DNA of 64,000 nucleotides from Pseudomonas allokribbensis (GCF_014863605.1 NZ_CP062252.1:4907001-4971000); one strand, 5' to 3'. Counted from the stretch's first letter, positions 34,123 through 43,464 are shown. Translations and numbers: made by a program. The notes: generated by a model not told the origin, from the sequence alone.

Positions 34123-34254
34123 ACAACGATTGGAGCAATGACAGGAAAGCCTCGTGAGGGATCGCGCAGAAAACTGGCGCCAACCTGAGCTGTTCCCTAA
34201 ACTGTGCCGCAGCAGGATCTGTGCGGCGCATGCAGGCTCATTGGTAAAAGAGCC

Positions 34255-34281
34255 TAAAGTTTTCCAGGGGATGGCCGAGAA
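34255..34281 (+). promoter_or_regulatory. FliA (sigma-28) promoter of flgM
   Basis: TAAAGTTT, 11 bases, GCCGAGAA: matches the flagellar sigma-28 consensus TAAAGTTT-N11-GCCGATAA at all but one base. The start would be about 30 bases before the flgM ATG, giving FliA-driven feedback on its own anti-sigma factor. Confidence 0.85.
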
Positions 34282-34316
34282 CATGGCAAGCGTCCAAATT
34301 CCCAGAGGTTTTTAAC

Positions 34317-34643
34317 ATGGTCATCGATTTCAGCCGTTTGAACAGCTCCTCGTCACTTACGGGCAGTACACGTACCAGCACGCCTAAGGAAACCGCCGAA
34401 ACCGGTACTTCCGCGACGCTGAATACCCCGGCCGAACAGGCCAGTACCGCAAAAAGCGGGGAATCGGTACACCTCAGCAATGAGGCTCAACAGTTGCAGA
34501 AGGTCACTGACAAGCTGCGCGATCAGCCTGCCGTCGACAAAGCCCGCGTGGCCGAGTTGAAAGCAGCGATTGCCGATGGCAGCTATAAAGTCGACAGCAA
34601 CCGTGTAGCCAGCAAACTGCTCAACTTCGAAGCCCAGCGCTAG
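34317..34643 (+). CDS. flgM: Anti-sigma-28 factor FlgM
   Basis: A 108-residue, largely disordered protein that holds FliA inactive until the hook is complete and FlgM is exported. N-terminal [20 protein letters not shown]; the C-terminal FliA-binding helices include [50 protein letters not shown]. It has its own FliA promoter and an AGAGG ribosome site. Followed by flgN. Confidence 0.94.
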   Translation: MVIDFSRLNSSSSLTGSTRTSTPKETAETGTSATLNTPAEQASTAKSGESVHLSNEAQQLQKVTDKLRDQPAVDKARVAELKAAIADGSYKVDSNRVASKLLNFEAQR

Positions 34644-34691
34644 GCCTCGGTCAGCGCCAGGCTTTTGGACGCTTAAAACCCAAGGCCAGCC

Positions 34692-35159
34692 ATGCACGAC
34701 ACTACTTTATTGCAACTGATCACCGACGACTTTGCTCCAGCTCAACAATTGCTGGAGTTACTGCAATCCGAGTCCCTCGCCTTGCACGGTCGCGACATGC
34801 CGCTGCTGGAAGAAATTCTGGCGCGCAAACAGGCATTGATCATTCTGCTTGAGCAGCATGGCCGCAAACGCAGCGAAATCCTCGCCAGCCTCAATCTGTC
34901 GCTCGACCGTCAAGGCTTGGAACAACTGGCCAGCCAGTCGAGCATCGGCGAGCAGTTGCTGACCCAGAGCGACGTTCTGACCGACCTGATCGCCCAGTGC
35001 CAGGCGACCAATGCCAAAAATGGCCAGTCGATCGTGATTCAGCAGGCCGCCACGGCCAATCAGCTGAAAATCCTCACCGGCGGCGAGCCACCTGCGCTCT
35101 ATGACGCCAGTGGCACCTTCTCCAAACTGCAGAAACCCCGCGCGCTCAGTCAGGCGTGA
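34692..35159 (+). CDS. flgN: Flagellar export chaperone FlgN
   Basis: A 155-residue, almost wholly helical protein, the chaperone for hook-filament junction proteins FlgK and FlgL. Motif-like parts are LLQLITDDFAPAQQLLELLQSESLALHGRDM and ILARKQALIILLEQHGRKRSEIL; the C-terminal tail is variable, as usual. It lies 48 bases after flgM and is read from the same promoter. Confidence 0.9.
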   Translation: MHDTTLLQLITDDFAPAQQLLELLQSESLALHGRDMPLLEEILARKQALIILLEQHGRKRSEILASLNLSLDRQGLEQLASQSSIGEQLLTQSDVLTDLIAQCQATNAKNGQSIVIQQAATANQLKILTGGEPPALYDASGTFSKLQKPRALSQA

Positions 35160-35254
35160 TGCGTTCTTCTATGCTTGCGCCCTATCAACGCGCGAAACAT
35201 GCTGGCAAAATACTGGCCAGCCGTAGTCAAATTTTGTCTGGAGATTGATTTAAC

Positions 35255-36001
35255 GTGTCCAACGTCCTCAGCGCGGATGATTCTCCGCAGCCACCAAAGG
35301 TGCTCACCACGCCTCTGGAAATCTCCAGCAACCTGCGCCAGCTGCAAGAGAGCCACGATCCGCTGATCATCACCTTTCACGAACGCAGCCAGCGCTTCCA
35401 GAGCTACCTGATCAAGGTTGACCGGGATACCGCCACGATTGCCCTGGATGAAATGATCCCGCGCGATGGCGAACGCTTCCTGCTGGCGGGCGAGCCGTTC
35501 AAGGTCGAAGGTTTCCATGAAGGCGTACGCATTGCCTGGGAATGCAACGGCACGCTGGATATCAAGGAATCCGACGGTGACCGCTTTTACATTGGCGAGA
35601 TGCCCACCGAAGTGGTCTATCACCAGCGCCGCAACGCCTTTCGCGCGGCACTGAAGCTGACCGATCTGGTCAGCGTCGAACTGGGTGGCGAAAAGCTCAA
35701 GTCGCCGATCGGTGGCAAGTTGCTGGATATTTCCGCCACCGGCTGCAAGCTGCGTTTTGAAGGTGATATCACCGACCGCCTGCAACTGGGCCAGGTCTAC
35801 GATCGCCTGATCGCCCCGCCGCTGTTCGGCAATCAGCCAACATCGGTCGAGCTGCGCTACCTGCACTTCGAAGAAAAACTCAACATCACCTTCGCCGGCC
35901 TGCGTTTTCACAACATCAGCGGCCCGGCGGCGCGTAACGTCGAGCGTTTCGTCTATCAGCTGCAACGTGAAGCACGGCGTTTCGACAAAGACGATCTCTG
36001 A
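35255..36001 (+). CDS. flgZ: PilZ-domain flagellar brake protein FlgZ (YcgR family)
   Basis: A 248-residue YcgR-type protein: N-terminal PilZN domain and C-terminal PilZ domain with the c-di-GMP motifs RRNAFR and [11 protein letters not shown] (the RxxxR and D/NxSxxG boxes). It slows swimming when c-di-GMP is high. The start is GTG 35255, the first codon ahead of [13 protein letters not shown]. The name FlgZ follows usage in P. fluorescens, where the gene sits after flgN. A strong terminator follows. Confidence 0.92.
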   Translation: MSNVLSADDSPQPPKVLTTPLEISSNLRQLQESHDPLIITFHERSQRFQSYLIKVDRDTATIALDEMIPRDGERFLLAGEPFKVEGFHEGVRIAWECNGTLDIKESDGDRFYIGEMPTEVVYHQRRNAFRAALKLTDLVSVELGGEKLKSPIGGKLLDISATGCKLRFEGDITDRLQLGQVYDRLIAPPLFGNQPTSVELRYLHFEEKLNITFAGLRFHNISGPAARNVERFVYQLQREARRFDKDDL

Positions 36002-36016
36002 TTCGTACGCACCATG

Positions 36017-36056
36017 AAAAACGGGCAGTCCCTTGCGGTGACTGCCCGTTTTTTTA
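36017..36056 (+). terminator. Terminator after flgZ
   Basis: ACGGGCAGT-N11-ACTGCCCGT hairpin at 36021-36049 with a run of seven T. It also faces the convergent MFS gene. Confidence 0.85.
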
Positions 36057-36076
36057 TACCTGGTGTTTTTTCAGAA

Positions 36077-37447
36077 TCAAGGCCTGGCGCCGCTGATGTC
36101 CGGCGCAGGATTGTCGTTGCCGGCCTCAGGCTCCACAGGTGACTCAGATTCAGGTGCGGACTCAGGTGCCGGTTCAGGCGCGACGTTATTCTGCATCTGC
36201 TCCTGCACCACTTGCTCATCGACCCGCGGATCGAGCGCGGCCACCAGCGGCGAACTGGACATGCTGTCCGGCATCGCCACGTGATGCAGCGGTGCGTCGT
36301 CGACCTGGTGCAGATTGGTCACGGCTTTCGGCCGGATGCGCCACACCAGCACCAGCGCAAAGAAGCTGAAGAACGCATACAGGCTCTGGCTACCGAACAT
36401 TTTCATCAACACACCGGCCAACAACGGCCCGATGCTGGCGCCGACCCCGTAGGTCACCAATAGCATCGCCGTCAGCGAGACCCGCCGATCCCCTTCGACA
36501 TGGTCGTTGGAGAACGCCACGGCCAGCGGGTACAGGCAGAATTGCACCAGAGAGCACAGGAAACCGACACCGAACAAGACCTCCAGTGGCACCTGCGGCA
36601 GGATCGCCAGCGGCAACGCGGCTACGGCCAGAAACCCGGCAAAGCAACGGATCAGCAAGGCCCGGTCATAGCGGTCGGACAACCAGCCCAGTGGCCACTG
36701 CACCAGCAGCCCAGCAAAAATGCAGGTACCCATGAACAGACCGACCTGTTCGGTGGACAACCCCTGCTGCGAGGCATAGAGCGGCGCCAGACCGTAGAAC
36801 GAACCGATGATCAGACCGGCACCGAGTACCGTACTCAACGACTGCGGTACGCGCTTGATAAAGAAGCGAGGCTCCATCGGTGCCGGATGCAACGGCGCCG
36901 GGTGAATCCGTCGGGTCAGTGCCACCGGCACCAGACACAGAGCAAAACACAAGGCGACCAGCATCAGCAGTTCCAGGCCCAGCCCCGGGTGCATGACCAG
37001 AATCAGCTGACCGAGTACCAGCCCCAGGTACGAGGCGATCATGTAGCCGCTGAACACCACGCCGCGCTGGTTGGCGTCAGCCTGTTCGTTCAGCCAGCTC
37101 TCGATCACCATGTACTGGCACATCATGCCGAGGCCGACGATGGTCCGCAGCACCAGCCAGGCCGGCAACCAGTCCACCAGACCATGACCGAGCACCGCCG
37201 CGCCGACGATCCCGGCACACGCCGAGTAAGCGCGGATATGCCCGACCCGGGCAATCAATCGGTGACCGATCTTGCCGCCCAGCACCAGACCGAAATAGTT
37301 GGCCGCCATCAACGCACCGACCCACAGTCCGTCGACATGGTCGGCCGCCAGACGCAAAGCCAGATAAGTAGAAAGAAGGCCCGAGCCGATCAACATCATC
37401 AGCGAGGCGAAATACAGCGCTCGAAAGGATTTCCAGATTTGGCGCAT
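36077..37447 (-). CDS. Major facilitator superfamily transporter
   Basis: A 456-residue transporter with 12 predicted helices and the MFS loop between helices 2 and 3 (GGKIGHRLIARVGHIRAYSA). The second half has the matching VQWPLGWLSDRYDRALLIR loop. A C-terminal cytoplasmic tail of about 80 residues is rich in Pro, Glu and Ser (PEPAPESAPESESPVEPE). It resembles the YcaD/drug-type MFS group. The substrate is unknown. Single gene, reading towards flgZ. Confidence 0.87.
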   Translation of the reverse strand: MRQIWKSFRALYFASLMMLIGSGLLSTYLALRLAADHVDGLWVGALMAANYFGLVLGGKIGHRLIARVGHIRAYSACAGIVGAAVLGHGLVDWLPAWLVLRTIVGLGMMCQYMVIESWLNEQADANQRGVVFSGYMIASYLGLVLGQLILVMHPGLGLELLMLVALCFALCLVPVALTRRIHPAPLHPAPMEPRFFIKRVPQSLSTVLGAGLIIGSFYGLAPLYASQQGLSTEQVGLFMGTCIFAGLLVQWPLGWLSDRYDRALLIRCFAGFLAVAALPLAILPQVPLEVLFGVGFLCSLVQFCLYPLAVAFSNDHVEGDRRVSLTAMLLVTYGVGASIGPLLAGVLMKMFGSQSLYAFFSFFALVLVWRIRPKAVTNLHQVDDAPLHHVAMPDSMSSSPLVAALDPRVDEQVVQEQMQNNVAPEPAPESAPESESPVEPEAGNDNPAPDISGARP

Positions 37448-37515
37448 CGGCGTTCCGAGCGGCTCCTTGCGGTGAGTATCGGGCTATCAAACGATAGCCC
37501 GATGGCGACAGTTCG

Positions 37516-38859
37516 TCAGGCCTGGGCAGCTAGAACACGCCGTTCCCAGGGAGTGATTTCATCAAAGAAACTGGTCAACTCCATGGTTTTCGAAGCGATG
37601 TAGCCTTCGATGAACTCCTTGCCGAACAGTTCCTTGGCCAACTGGCTGCGTTTCAGACGCTCAAGTGCAGCGTGCATCGTGCACGGCAGCGAAAGATTGT
37701 CCGGCACTTCGAATTCACCCTGGATCGGCGCGCTCGGCTCCAGCTCATGTTCGATACCGTGCAGACCGGCCGCCAGACTCGCGGCAATCGCCAGGTAAGG
37801 ATTGGCATCGGCGCCCGGCAAACGGTTCTCGACCCGACGGGCGACCGGCGAACTGGCCGGAATACGCAGGCCCGCAGCACGGTTGTCGTGGGACCAGCAA
37901 GCATTGTTCGGCGACGCAAACGGATGGCACAGACGCTGGTAGGAATTGACGTTCGGTGCAAACAGCGCGGTGAAGTCAGCCATACCCGCCTGCTGCCCGC
38001 CGATGAAGTGGCGGAACATCGCGGTCGGCTGACCGTTCTCATCGCTGAACACATTCTTGCCGCTGCCGATTTCGACGATGCTCTGGTGAATGTGCATCGA
38101 ACTGCCCGGCGTGTGCGCCAGCGGCTTGGCCATGCAGACCACGGTCAGGCCATGCTTGAGCGCGACTTCCTTGAGCAGGTGTTTGAACAGGAAGGTCTGG
38201 TCGGCCAGCAGCAGCGGATCACCGTGCAGCAGGTTGATCTCGAACTGGCTGACGCCCATTTCGTGCATGAAGGTATCGCGCGGCAGGCCCAGGGCCGCCA
38301 TGCATTTGTAGACTTCACTGAAGAACGGTCGCAGACCGTTGTTGGAGCTGACGCTGAAGGCCGAGTGACCGTCCTCGCGACGACCGTCGAGACCGACTGG
38401 CGGCTGGAAAGGTTGGGTCGGGTCAGTGTTCGGAGCGAACACAAAGAATTCGAGTTCAGTCGCCACTACCGGCGCCAGGCCGAGAGCTGCGTAGCGAGCA
38501 ATGACTTTCTTGAGCTGGCCACGGGTCGACAGGTTGGAGCTTTCGCCGGTCAGTTCGTCGGCATCACAGATGGCCAGCGCGCGCGGCTCCTGGCTCCACG
38601 GTAGAGGATGGATTTGCGCAGGGTCGGCCACCAGCGCCAGGTCGCCATCATCGCTGCCGTAGAACCGCGCAGCGGGATAGCCCCCCATGATGCATTGCAG
38701 CAGCACCCCCCGGGCCATCTGCAAACGCCGCCCTTCGAGGAAACCCTCGGCGGTCATTACCTTGCCTCGTGGTACGCCGTTCAAATCCGGCGTGACACAT
38801 TCAATCTCATCAATGCCCGTCAATCGCTGCGCGAGTGAACGCTGGCCATCGGTTGTCAT
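37516..38859 (-). CDS. Glutamine synthetase family protein, probable gamma-glutamyl-polyamine ligase
   Basis: A 447-residue GS-like enzyme. Conserved parts are DLNGVPRGKVM, VATELEFFVF, the metal-ligand and ATP regions KPLAHTPGSSMHIHQSIVE and NSYQRLCHPFASPNNACWS, and RIPASSPVARRVENRLPGADANPYLAIAA. Family members ligate glutamate to amines such as putrescine (PuuA, PauA) rather than ammonia. The start at 38859 has AAGGA in front; a longer in-frame extension covers the promoter. No other polyamine genes are nearby, so the substrate is a guess. Confidence 0.8.
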   Translation of the reverse strand: MTTDGQRSLAQRLTGIDEIECVTPDLNGVPRGKVMTAEGFLEGRRLQMARGVLLQCIMGGYPAARFYGSDDGDLALVADPAQIHPLPWSQEPRALAICDADELTGESSNLSTRGQLKKVIARYAALGLAPVVATELEFFVFAPNTDPTQPFQPPVGLDGRREDGHSAFSVSSNNGLRPFFSEVYKCMAALGLPRDTFMHEMGVSQFEINLLHGDPLLLADQTFLFKHLLKEVALKHGLTVVCMAKPLAHTPGSSMHIHQSIVEIGSGKNVFSDENGQPTAMFRHFIGGQQAGMADFTALFAPNVNSYQRLCHPFASPNNACWSHDNRAAGLRIPASSPVARRVENRLPGADANPYLAIAASLAAGLHGIEHELEPSAPIQGEFEVPDNLSLPCTMHAALERLKRSQLAKELFGKEFIEGYIASKTMELTSFFDEITPWERRVLAAQA

Positions 38860-38976
38860 GACGCAATCCTTGTTATTGTGCGAGCCGCGAACGGCGACCC
38901 GGACAAAATAGGCTTCAGCTGTTCGGAATATCAAGCAGCGGCCAACAAAAAGACTTCGAGTCGATGAATCCGTGAT

Positions 38977-39669
38977 TCAGGGCAGGTAAATACTGAACAC
39001 ACCGCCACCCAGTGGCCCGCCATTGCGGATCTCGGTCCGGCCGCCGACACCGTTGCGCTGATGCAGCGCCGCGATGCGTCCGGCGAAGTACAGACCGAGG
39101 CCGGTACTGCCGCTGCTGTGATTGATGCCCTGCACATAATCGGCCTGGCGCTCGAGCATCTCGACCGGGTAACCGGGGCCATCGTCATTGATGCTCAGAA
39201 CCAGCTGCCCGGCCTCGTCGCTGACAGTGATCAGCAGCGATTCACGGGCGTAACGGATCGCGTTGTTGATACAGTTGCCGAGCACCGAGGCGATCAGTTC
39301 GCGGTCGAAGAAACCCAGGGGGCTGAGCGGGTCGACTTCATAAGTGGCAATGATCCCGCGACTGGCGAAAACCTCCTGATGTGCCGCCAGTTGCGCCTCG
39401 ATGAAATCGTCCAGCTCGTGGTAGGCCGGCTGCAACGGCATCTGGTTGACGCCGAGCTTGTACAGCCCGAGCAACTGCACCAGCATGCCGTTGAGGTGAG
39501 CGAACTCGAAGTCGATCACGCCCTGCTCCGGCACCTTTCGCTGGGCCTCGGGCAGACGCGCCAGCCATTGGCTGTGGGCCTGCATCAACATGGCCAGAGA
39601 GTTCTTCATGTCGTGCACGGTGGAGGCAATCACCGTGGAAAAATCCAGTGCCTGCTCGTCTTGGTTCAT
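38977..39669 (-). CDS. Soluble sensor histidine kinase
   Basis: A 230-residue cytoplasmic kinase without membrane helices or sensor domain. H-box-like STVHDMKNSLAMLMQAHSQW, N-box NCINNAIRYA, G1 INDDGPGYP, G2 GSTGLGLYFAGRI. It starts inside the stop of the REC-TPR gene (ATGA overlap), so the two are a cognate pair. The H-box differs from the usual HELRTP and has HDMKNS, the HisKA_2/bacteriophytochrome-like variant. It must receive its input through another protein. Confidence 0.82.
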   Translation of the reverse strand: MNQDEQALDFSTVIASTVHDMKNSLAMLMQAHSQWLARLPEAQRKVPEQGVIDFEFAHLNGMLVQLLGLYKLGVNQMPLQPAYHELDDFIEAQLAAHQEVFASRGIIATYEVDPLSPLGFFDRELIASVLGNCINNAIRYARESLLITVSDEAGQLVLSINDDGPGYPVEMLERQADYVQGINHSSGSTGLGLYFAGRIAALHQRNGVGGRTEIRNGGPLGGGVFSIYLP

Positions 39670-41270
39670 TCGCCAAACGCCTTGCTTTTCAGCTTCTGAT
39701 AACGCGGATAACGCGCGTCGGTGTCGGGCATCATGCCCACCAGTTTCAGGCAGGCCCGACATTCTTCCAGCTCCGCCGACGGCACACTGGTGTCGGTGCC
39801 GTGCAGCAGCGACTGCGCCATGTTCAGCGCAATACTGATGTTCTTCGGTTGCATCTTCAGCGCCTTGCGGAACACCTCGCGGGCCTCCACCAGGTTGCCG
39901 GTCTTGTACACGCGCACGCCCTGACGGTTGAGGTCGGCGGCGGCATTGCTGGAGCTGAGAATAGTCGGGTCGTCGGTGAGCTTGGCGATGTCTTTCATCA
40001 CCGTCGGGTCATCGCCGTAGATTTCCGCGCAGCTCTTGAGCATCGACGTGCCCGCCTCGGCCTGGCCGAGCATCTGCAATTGCTTGGCGACCAGCAGCGC
40101 GGCCTCGGGGCTCATGAACTGCTCCATGCCGTCGAGACGCATCAGCGCTTGCTCGGTGAGTTTCTCGGCAGTTTCGGCGTCGTTGAGCAGCAGACTGGTG
40201 GCCTTCATCAGACGCGCACGAATCTGCAGGCCCGGGTCGGTCGGGTTCTCCTTGGCCACGGCACTGAGGGTGGTGTTGATCTCCAGTCGCGTGCGGGTAT
40301 CGAGGCCTTTCTCGCTGCCCTTGCTGATCAGCGCATGGGCCAGGCCCAGATTGCTCTCCGGGTCCTTGAAGCGCGACTGCGCGCCTTGGGAGACGGCCTG
40401 ACGGTAGGCCCGCGACGCCGTGTCGAAATCCTCGTTGGCCATCGCCAGTTTGCCGAGCAGTGCCTGGCGACGTACCGCCAGCGGCGACAGACGGATCGCC
40501 TCTTCCAGCACCTGTTGCGCGCCCTTGGTGTCGCCTTCAGCCACCAGGACATCCGCCATGCCGTCGTACAGCGCCGGCATCATTGGGAATACCTTCAGGG
40601 CTTTTTCATACACGCCTTTGGCCTGGGCAATCTGACCGCGCTTGAACAGCAACTTGCCCAGACCGGCAAATGCCCATGGCAGCGGTCGGTCGGCGATGAT
40701 GCTGTCATACAGCCGCTCAAGTGCTTCGTTCTGATTCATGTCGCGCAAGGCATCGGCGCGGTAACGCAGGCACAGCGGCGAATAGCGGATGTCCTGTTTG
40801 CACAGGGCGATACAGGCGTTGAGCACTTCGACCGGTTTGCCACGGTCGAGGGCTTGCAGAATCGGTTTGAGCAGGGTCTTGCGCTGCTCCAGACGCTCCA
40901 GGCGCTGGGCCAGGCCGATGCGGTTGAACGGCTTGGTCAGGTACGCATCCGGCTCGTGCTCCAGGGCACTGAGCACCATCGCCTGACTGGTCTCGGCGGT
41001 GACCATCACAAACACCGCTTCGTGACTGATCAGCTTGTCCACCATCAGGTCTTCCAGCACCTGCTGACCGTTTTTCTTGCCGTCACCGAGGTGGAAGTCC
41101 TGGAGGATGAAGTGATAGGACTTCTGCGCGCACATTTTCAGCGCCTGCTCACCGGTGTCGGCGGTGTCCACGTCCTTGACGCCCAGCTCGCGCAACATCG
41201 AGCGTACGGAACTGCGGAAATCCGAGAAATCATCGACGATCAGAAAACTCTTTTGGTGATACGACAGCAT
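39666..41270 (-). CDS. Response regulator with TPR output
   Basis: A 534-residue protein: an N-terminal receiver (FLIVDDFSDFRSSVRSML, phospho-acceptor Asp in HFILQDFHLGDG, Lys in YLTKPFNR) followed by a long stretch of tetratricopeptide repeats (for example GLGKLLFKRGQIAQAKGVYEKAL, ALYDGMADVLVAEGDTKGAQQVLEEAI). There is no DNA-binding or enzyme domain, so output is by protein contact. ATG 41270 begins the receiver; the frame stays open much further upstream but without homology. It is coupled to the soluble kinase gene. Confidence 0.85.
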   Translation of the reverse strand: MLSYHQKSFLIVDDFSDFRSSVRSMLRELGVKDVDTADTGEQALKMCAQKSYHFILQDFHLGDGKKNGQQVLEDLMVDKLISHEAVFVMVTAETSQAMVLSALEHEPDAYLTKPFNRIGLAQRLERLEQRKTLLKPILQALDRGKPVEVLNACIALCKQDIRYSPLCLRYRADALRDMNQNEALERLYDSIIADRPLPWAFAGLGKLLFKRGQIAQAKGVYEKALKVFPMMPALYDGMADVLVAEGDTKGAQQVLEEAIRLSPLAVRRQALLGKLAMANEDFDTASRAYRQAVSQGAQSRFKDPESNLGLAHALISKGSEKGLDTRTRLEINTTLSAVAKENPTDPGLQIRARLMKATSLLLNDAETAEKLTEQALMRLDGMEQFMSPEAALLVAKQLQMLGQAEAGTSMLKSCAEIYGDDPTVMKDIAKLTDDPTILSSSNAAADLNRQGVRVYKTGNLVEAREVFRKALKMQPKNISIALNMAQSLLHGTDTSVPSAELEECRACLKLVGMMPDTDARYPRYQKLKSKAFGE

Positions 41271-41492
41271 CGAGGATTTCCAGGCAATTGAAGAGGATGG
41301 ACCGAGGGCAAATTTCAGGCGCGCAGATGATAGCTGCCGGCCAAATGCTATCAAGCGATTTCGTGCGACTCTGAAGTCACCGAATGGGTTATCGGCCGGA
41401 TCAACGGTTCTCTTGAAGCGGGGCTTCAAGATTCGTTGTACAGCGATTACCCTGCGCGCCTGCTCCCACCCTCCTACTTCAAGGTTTTCATC

Positions 41493-42878
41493 GTGTACAT
41501 CAAAGGACGCTACATCGTGTCGGCCTGTGCACTGCTGTTTTTCCAGCAGGCACAGGCGAGCGGAATGGACTGCACAAAGGCTGTGAGTGTTGTGGAGAAT
41601 GCGATTTGCGCGGACAAATCGCTGTATGAACTCGACGTACAAATGGGCTCGGCTTATCGAAAGTTGATGAAAGCCACCCCACAGGCCCAGGCCGAACTGA
41701 AGTCGGCTCAGCGTCAGTGGCTGAAAGTGCGCGATGAATGTGTCGACAACGTCAGTTGCCTGAACCAGCGCTATCAAGATCGCTTGCAGATGTTAAACGT
41801 GCAGTGGATCGAGGCCGTTGCCTACAAGCCGGACGACACCGACAAACAGGTCATGAAGGAGCTGCAACAACGTATTCGGGACATGAGCAAGGGCCATCCG
41901 GAGTTTGCGCTGGAGCGAGCACTGGGTTCTCTCACGACCGAAAAAGGCAAAACCTCATTCTCCGGCGATCCAAATGACGACCCGACGGAAGATCACACAC
42001 TGTTCCCCAAGCGCATCCCCAAGGGTGTCACACCGGATGAATGGAAAGCGCTGAACGCTTCCGGCCTTGACGCTGACGCCGAGCATGGCCAGGCGAATTA
42101 CACATTGATCGACCTGGACGGCGACGGTCAACGGGACTTGATCGTTTCAACCTATACCGGCGGTACCGGCCTGTTCAGTTTCTATGAAACCTTGCGTCGC
42201 GATGGAGAGCGGTTCACCAGAAGGTTGGCCACTTATGACCCTGAAGCAAGCGCCGGCAGTTCGCTATTCTTCACCAATGATCGCGGCGCCAATCAATCGG
42301 CCGGCTGGATCAAGTCTCACGCAAGAATGTATCTGGCCTACCGCGACAGCTTTTACGGTGTTGATAGGGTTTACCTGCTCAATCCCCTGAAAATCAACAG
42401 CCAAGTGCCGACAGTGACGGTTCAGTACGACTACCAGTTGACGGTCCCCCGCACTCAGTACAAGGAGGACAACAAGACGCGCTACAAACTGGAGCCAGCC
42501 TTGTTAAAGTCGCTCACCAAAGCCCTGATTCAATCGAAAGCCGGCCAGCCGCAACAGCCCAGCCAACAGAAAGGCCCCCTCTGCCCCATACCTGCATCGG
42601 GGCCCGGCGACGATGACTACTACAGCTACGGCGCAGGTTACTACGTGATAGAACCCGTTACGGATATGCGAGTCATCATTGGCAACGAGTGCTTCATTGC
42701 ACGGCTGAACAATTGGTTCGGGAGTTACAGCGAGAAAGACGGATTGTATGCGCAGCTGACATTGCGCAAGCCTGGATCCGGGGATCCCGAACGAAGTTAC
42801 TCGGTCAACGGCCGCCGGCATGTCACACAGGTCAGTACATCGATTGGCAAAGCCGAAGGTGGGGCTGAGACTTTCTAG
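41493..42878 (+). CDS. Secreted protein with LprI-type domain
   Basis: A 461-residue protein starting at GTG 41493 with AAGG upstream and a signal peptide (GRYIVSACALLFFQQAQASG). Residues ~25-110 form an LprI/DUF1311-like domain with paired Cys (DCTKAVSVVENAICADKSL, then VRDECVDNVSCLNQRYQDRL). The C-terminal 300 residues include a calcium-binding-like LIDLDGDGQRDLIVSTY and no recognised family. LprI proteins of Mycobacterium inhibit host lysozyme; a similar envelope role is only a suggestion. It stands alone, just ahead of the type VI island. Confidence 0.72.
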   Translation: MYIKGRYIVSACALLFFQQAQASGMDCTKAVSVVENAICADKSLYELDVQMGSAYRKLMKATPQAQAELKSAQRQWLKVRDECVDNVSCLNQRYQDRLQMLNVQWIEAVAYKPDDTDKQVMKELQQRIRDMSKGHPEFALERALGSLTTEKGKTSFSGDPNDDPTEDHTLFPKRIPKGVTPDEWKALNASGLDADAEHGQANYTLIDLDGDGQRDLIVSTYTGGTGLFSFYETLRRDGERFTRRLATYDPEASAGSSLFFTNDRGANQSAGWIKSHARMYLAYRDSFYGVDRVYLLNPLKINSQVPTVTVQYDYQLTVPRTQYKEDNKTRYKLEPALLKSLTKALIQSKAGQPQQPSQQKGPLCPIPASGPGDDDYYSYGAGYYVIEPVTDMRVIIGNECFIARLNNWFGSYSEKDGLYAQLTLRKPGSGDPERSYSVNGRRHVTQVSTSIGKAEGGAETF

Positions 42879-43349
42879 CGCGTTGTCCGATTCATCGTCC
42901 GCCGTACCATCATTGTCCTTGCGCTTTCATCCATGTGATTTGGTTCTTGTTTGAGCAATCACGCTGCTGTGTTGCAGGCGATAGGACACGTTGCCCGTTC
43001 CAACGGTTTCTTGCCCTCGATTCGAGACTTGGCCGGGAAGCGGTCTTTTGCCGATGTGCGCAACTTCTTGCGCACTTTTTCCAAAAATCCGCCCATAAAA
43101 CCTCTACAGCCCACGGCCCACCTGACCTGTAGCCGAGTGCGCAACTTCTTGCGCAGTACTGCGCAAGAAGTTGCGCACTTTAGCGACCATTCCTACGCAA
43201 AATAAGGCAAACCCCCACACGATAAATATTCAACTAGTTGATTTAATTAAAATTCATTACACATGGCACAAATTTTGATAAACAAAGATCACTCAGTAGG
43301 AGATTTCGCCCGCAAGCAAACTCATTTCATGTAAGCAAGGAACGCATCC
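42879..43349. other. Intergenic region between the LprI gene and the hcp relic
   Basis: No convincing gene. The left part (42900-43205) contains an open frame whose apparent VRNFLR repeats are simply the palindromic DNA repeats read as protein. The right part (43207-43349) is AT-rich and looks like an old hcp promoter and leader, including a degraded sigma-54-like site at 43264-43279 and a TCAACTAGTTGA palindrome near 43230. Confidence 0.6.
43056..43179. repeat. Three copies of a GTGCGCAA-CTTC-TTGCGCA dyad, two forming a perfect 44 bp palindrome
   Basis: Unit 1: GTGCGCAACTTCTTGCGCAC at 43056-43075, an 8 bp stem with CTTC loop followed by a T run. Units 2 and 3: 43136-43157 and its exact reverse complement at 43158-43179, together a 44-base palindrome with no spacer. 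Each half is itself a hairpin. The arrangement is more elaborate than a terminator. Confidence 0.85.
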
Positions 43350-43464
43350 ATGGCAACACCAGCGTGTATGTCCAGCATCGGCGAAAGGCAAGGCCGCAAT
43401 CACCTGAAACTACAAAGTATCGGGTACTTCGGATCCTGATGAGTGGCGTTCCCCGGTCGCCGGC
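43350..43464 (+). pseudogene. hcp: Relic of hcp (type VI tube protein), internally deleted
   Basis: ATG 43350 with AAGGA upstream opens MATPACMSSIGERQGRN, the start of the MATPAYMS-type Hcp of Pseudomonas. After about 16 residues homology stops. In another frame, 43411-43464 reads YKVSGTSDPDEWRSPVAG, matching the C-terminal VSGTSGSDDWR(A/S)PV tail of the same Hcp family. Some 135 codons between are missing. The tail frame has no stop before the vgrG ATG. Hcp for this VgrG must come from another locus. Confidence 0.82.

Noticed and set aside
42951..43205. 84-codon open frame with repeated VRNFLR
   Set aside because: The protein repeats are just the palindromic DNA units; no ribosome site.
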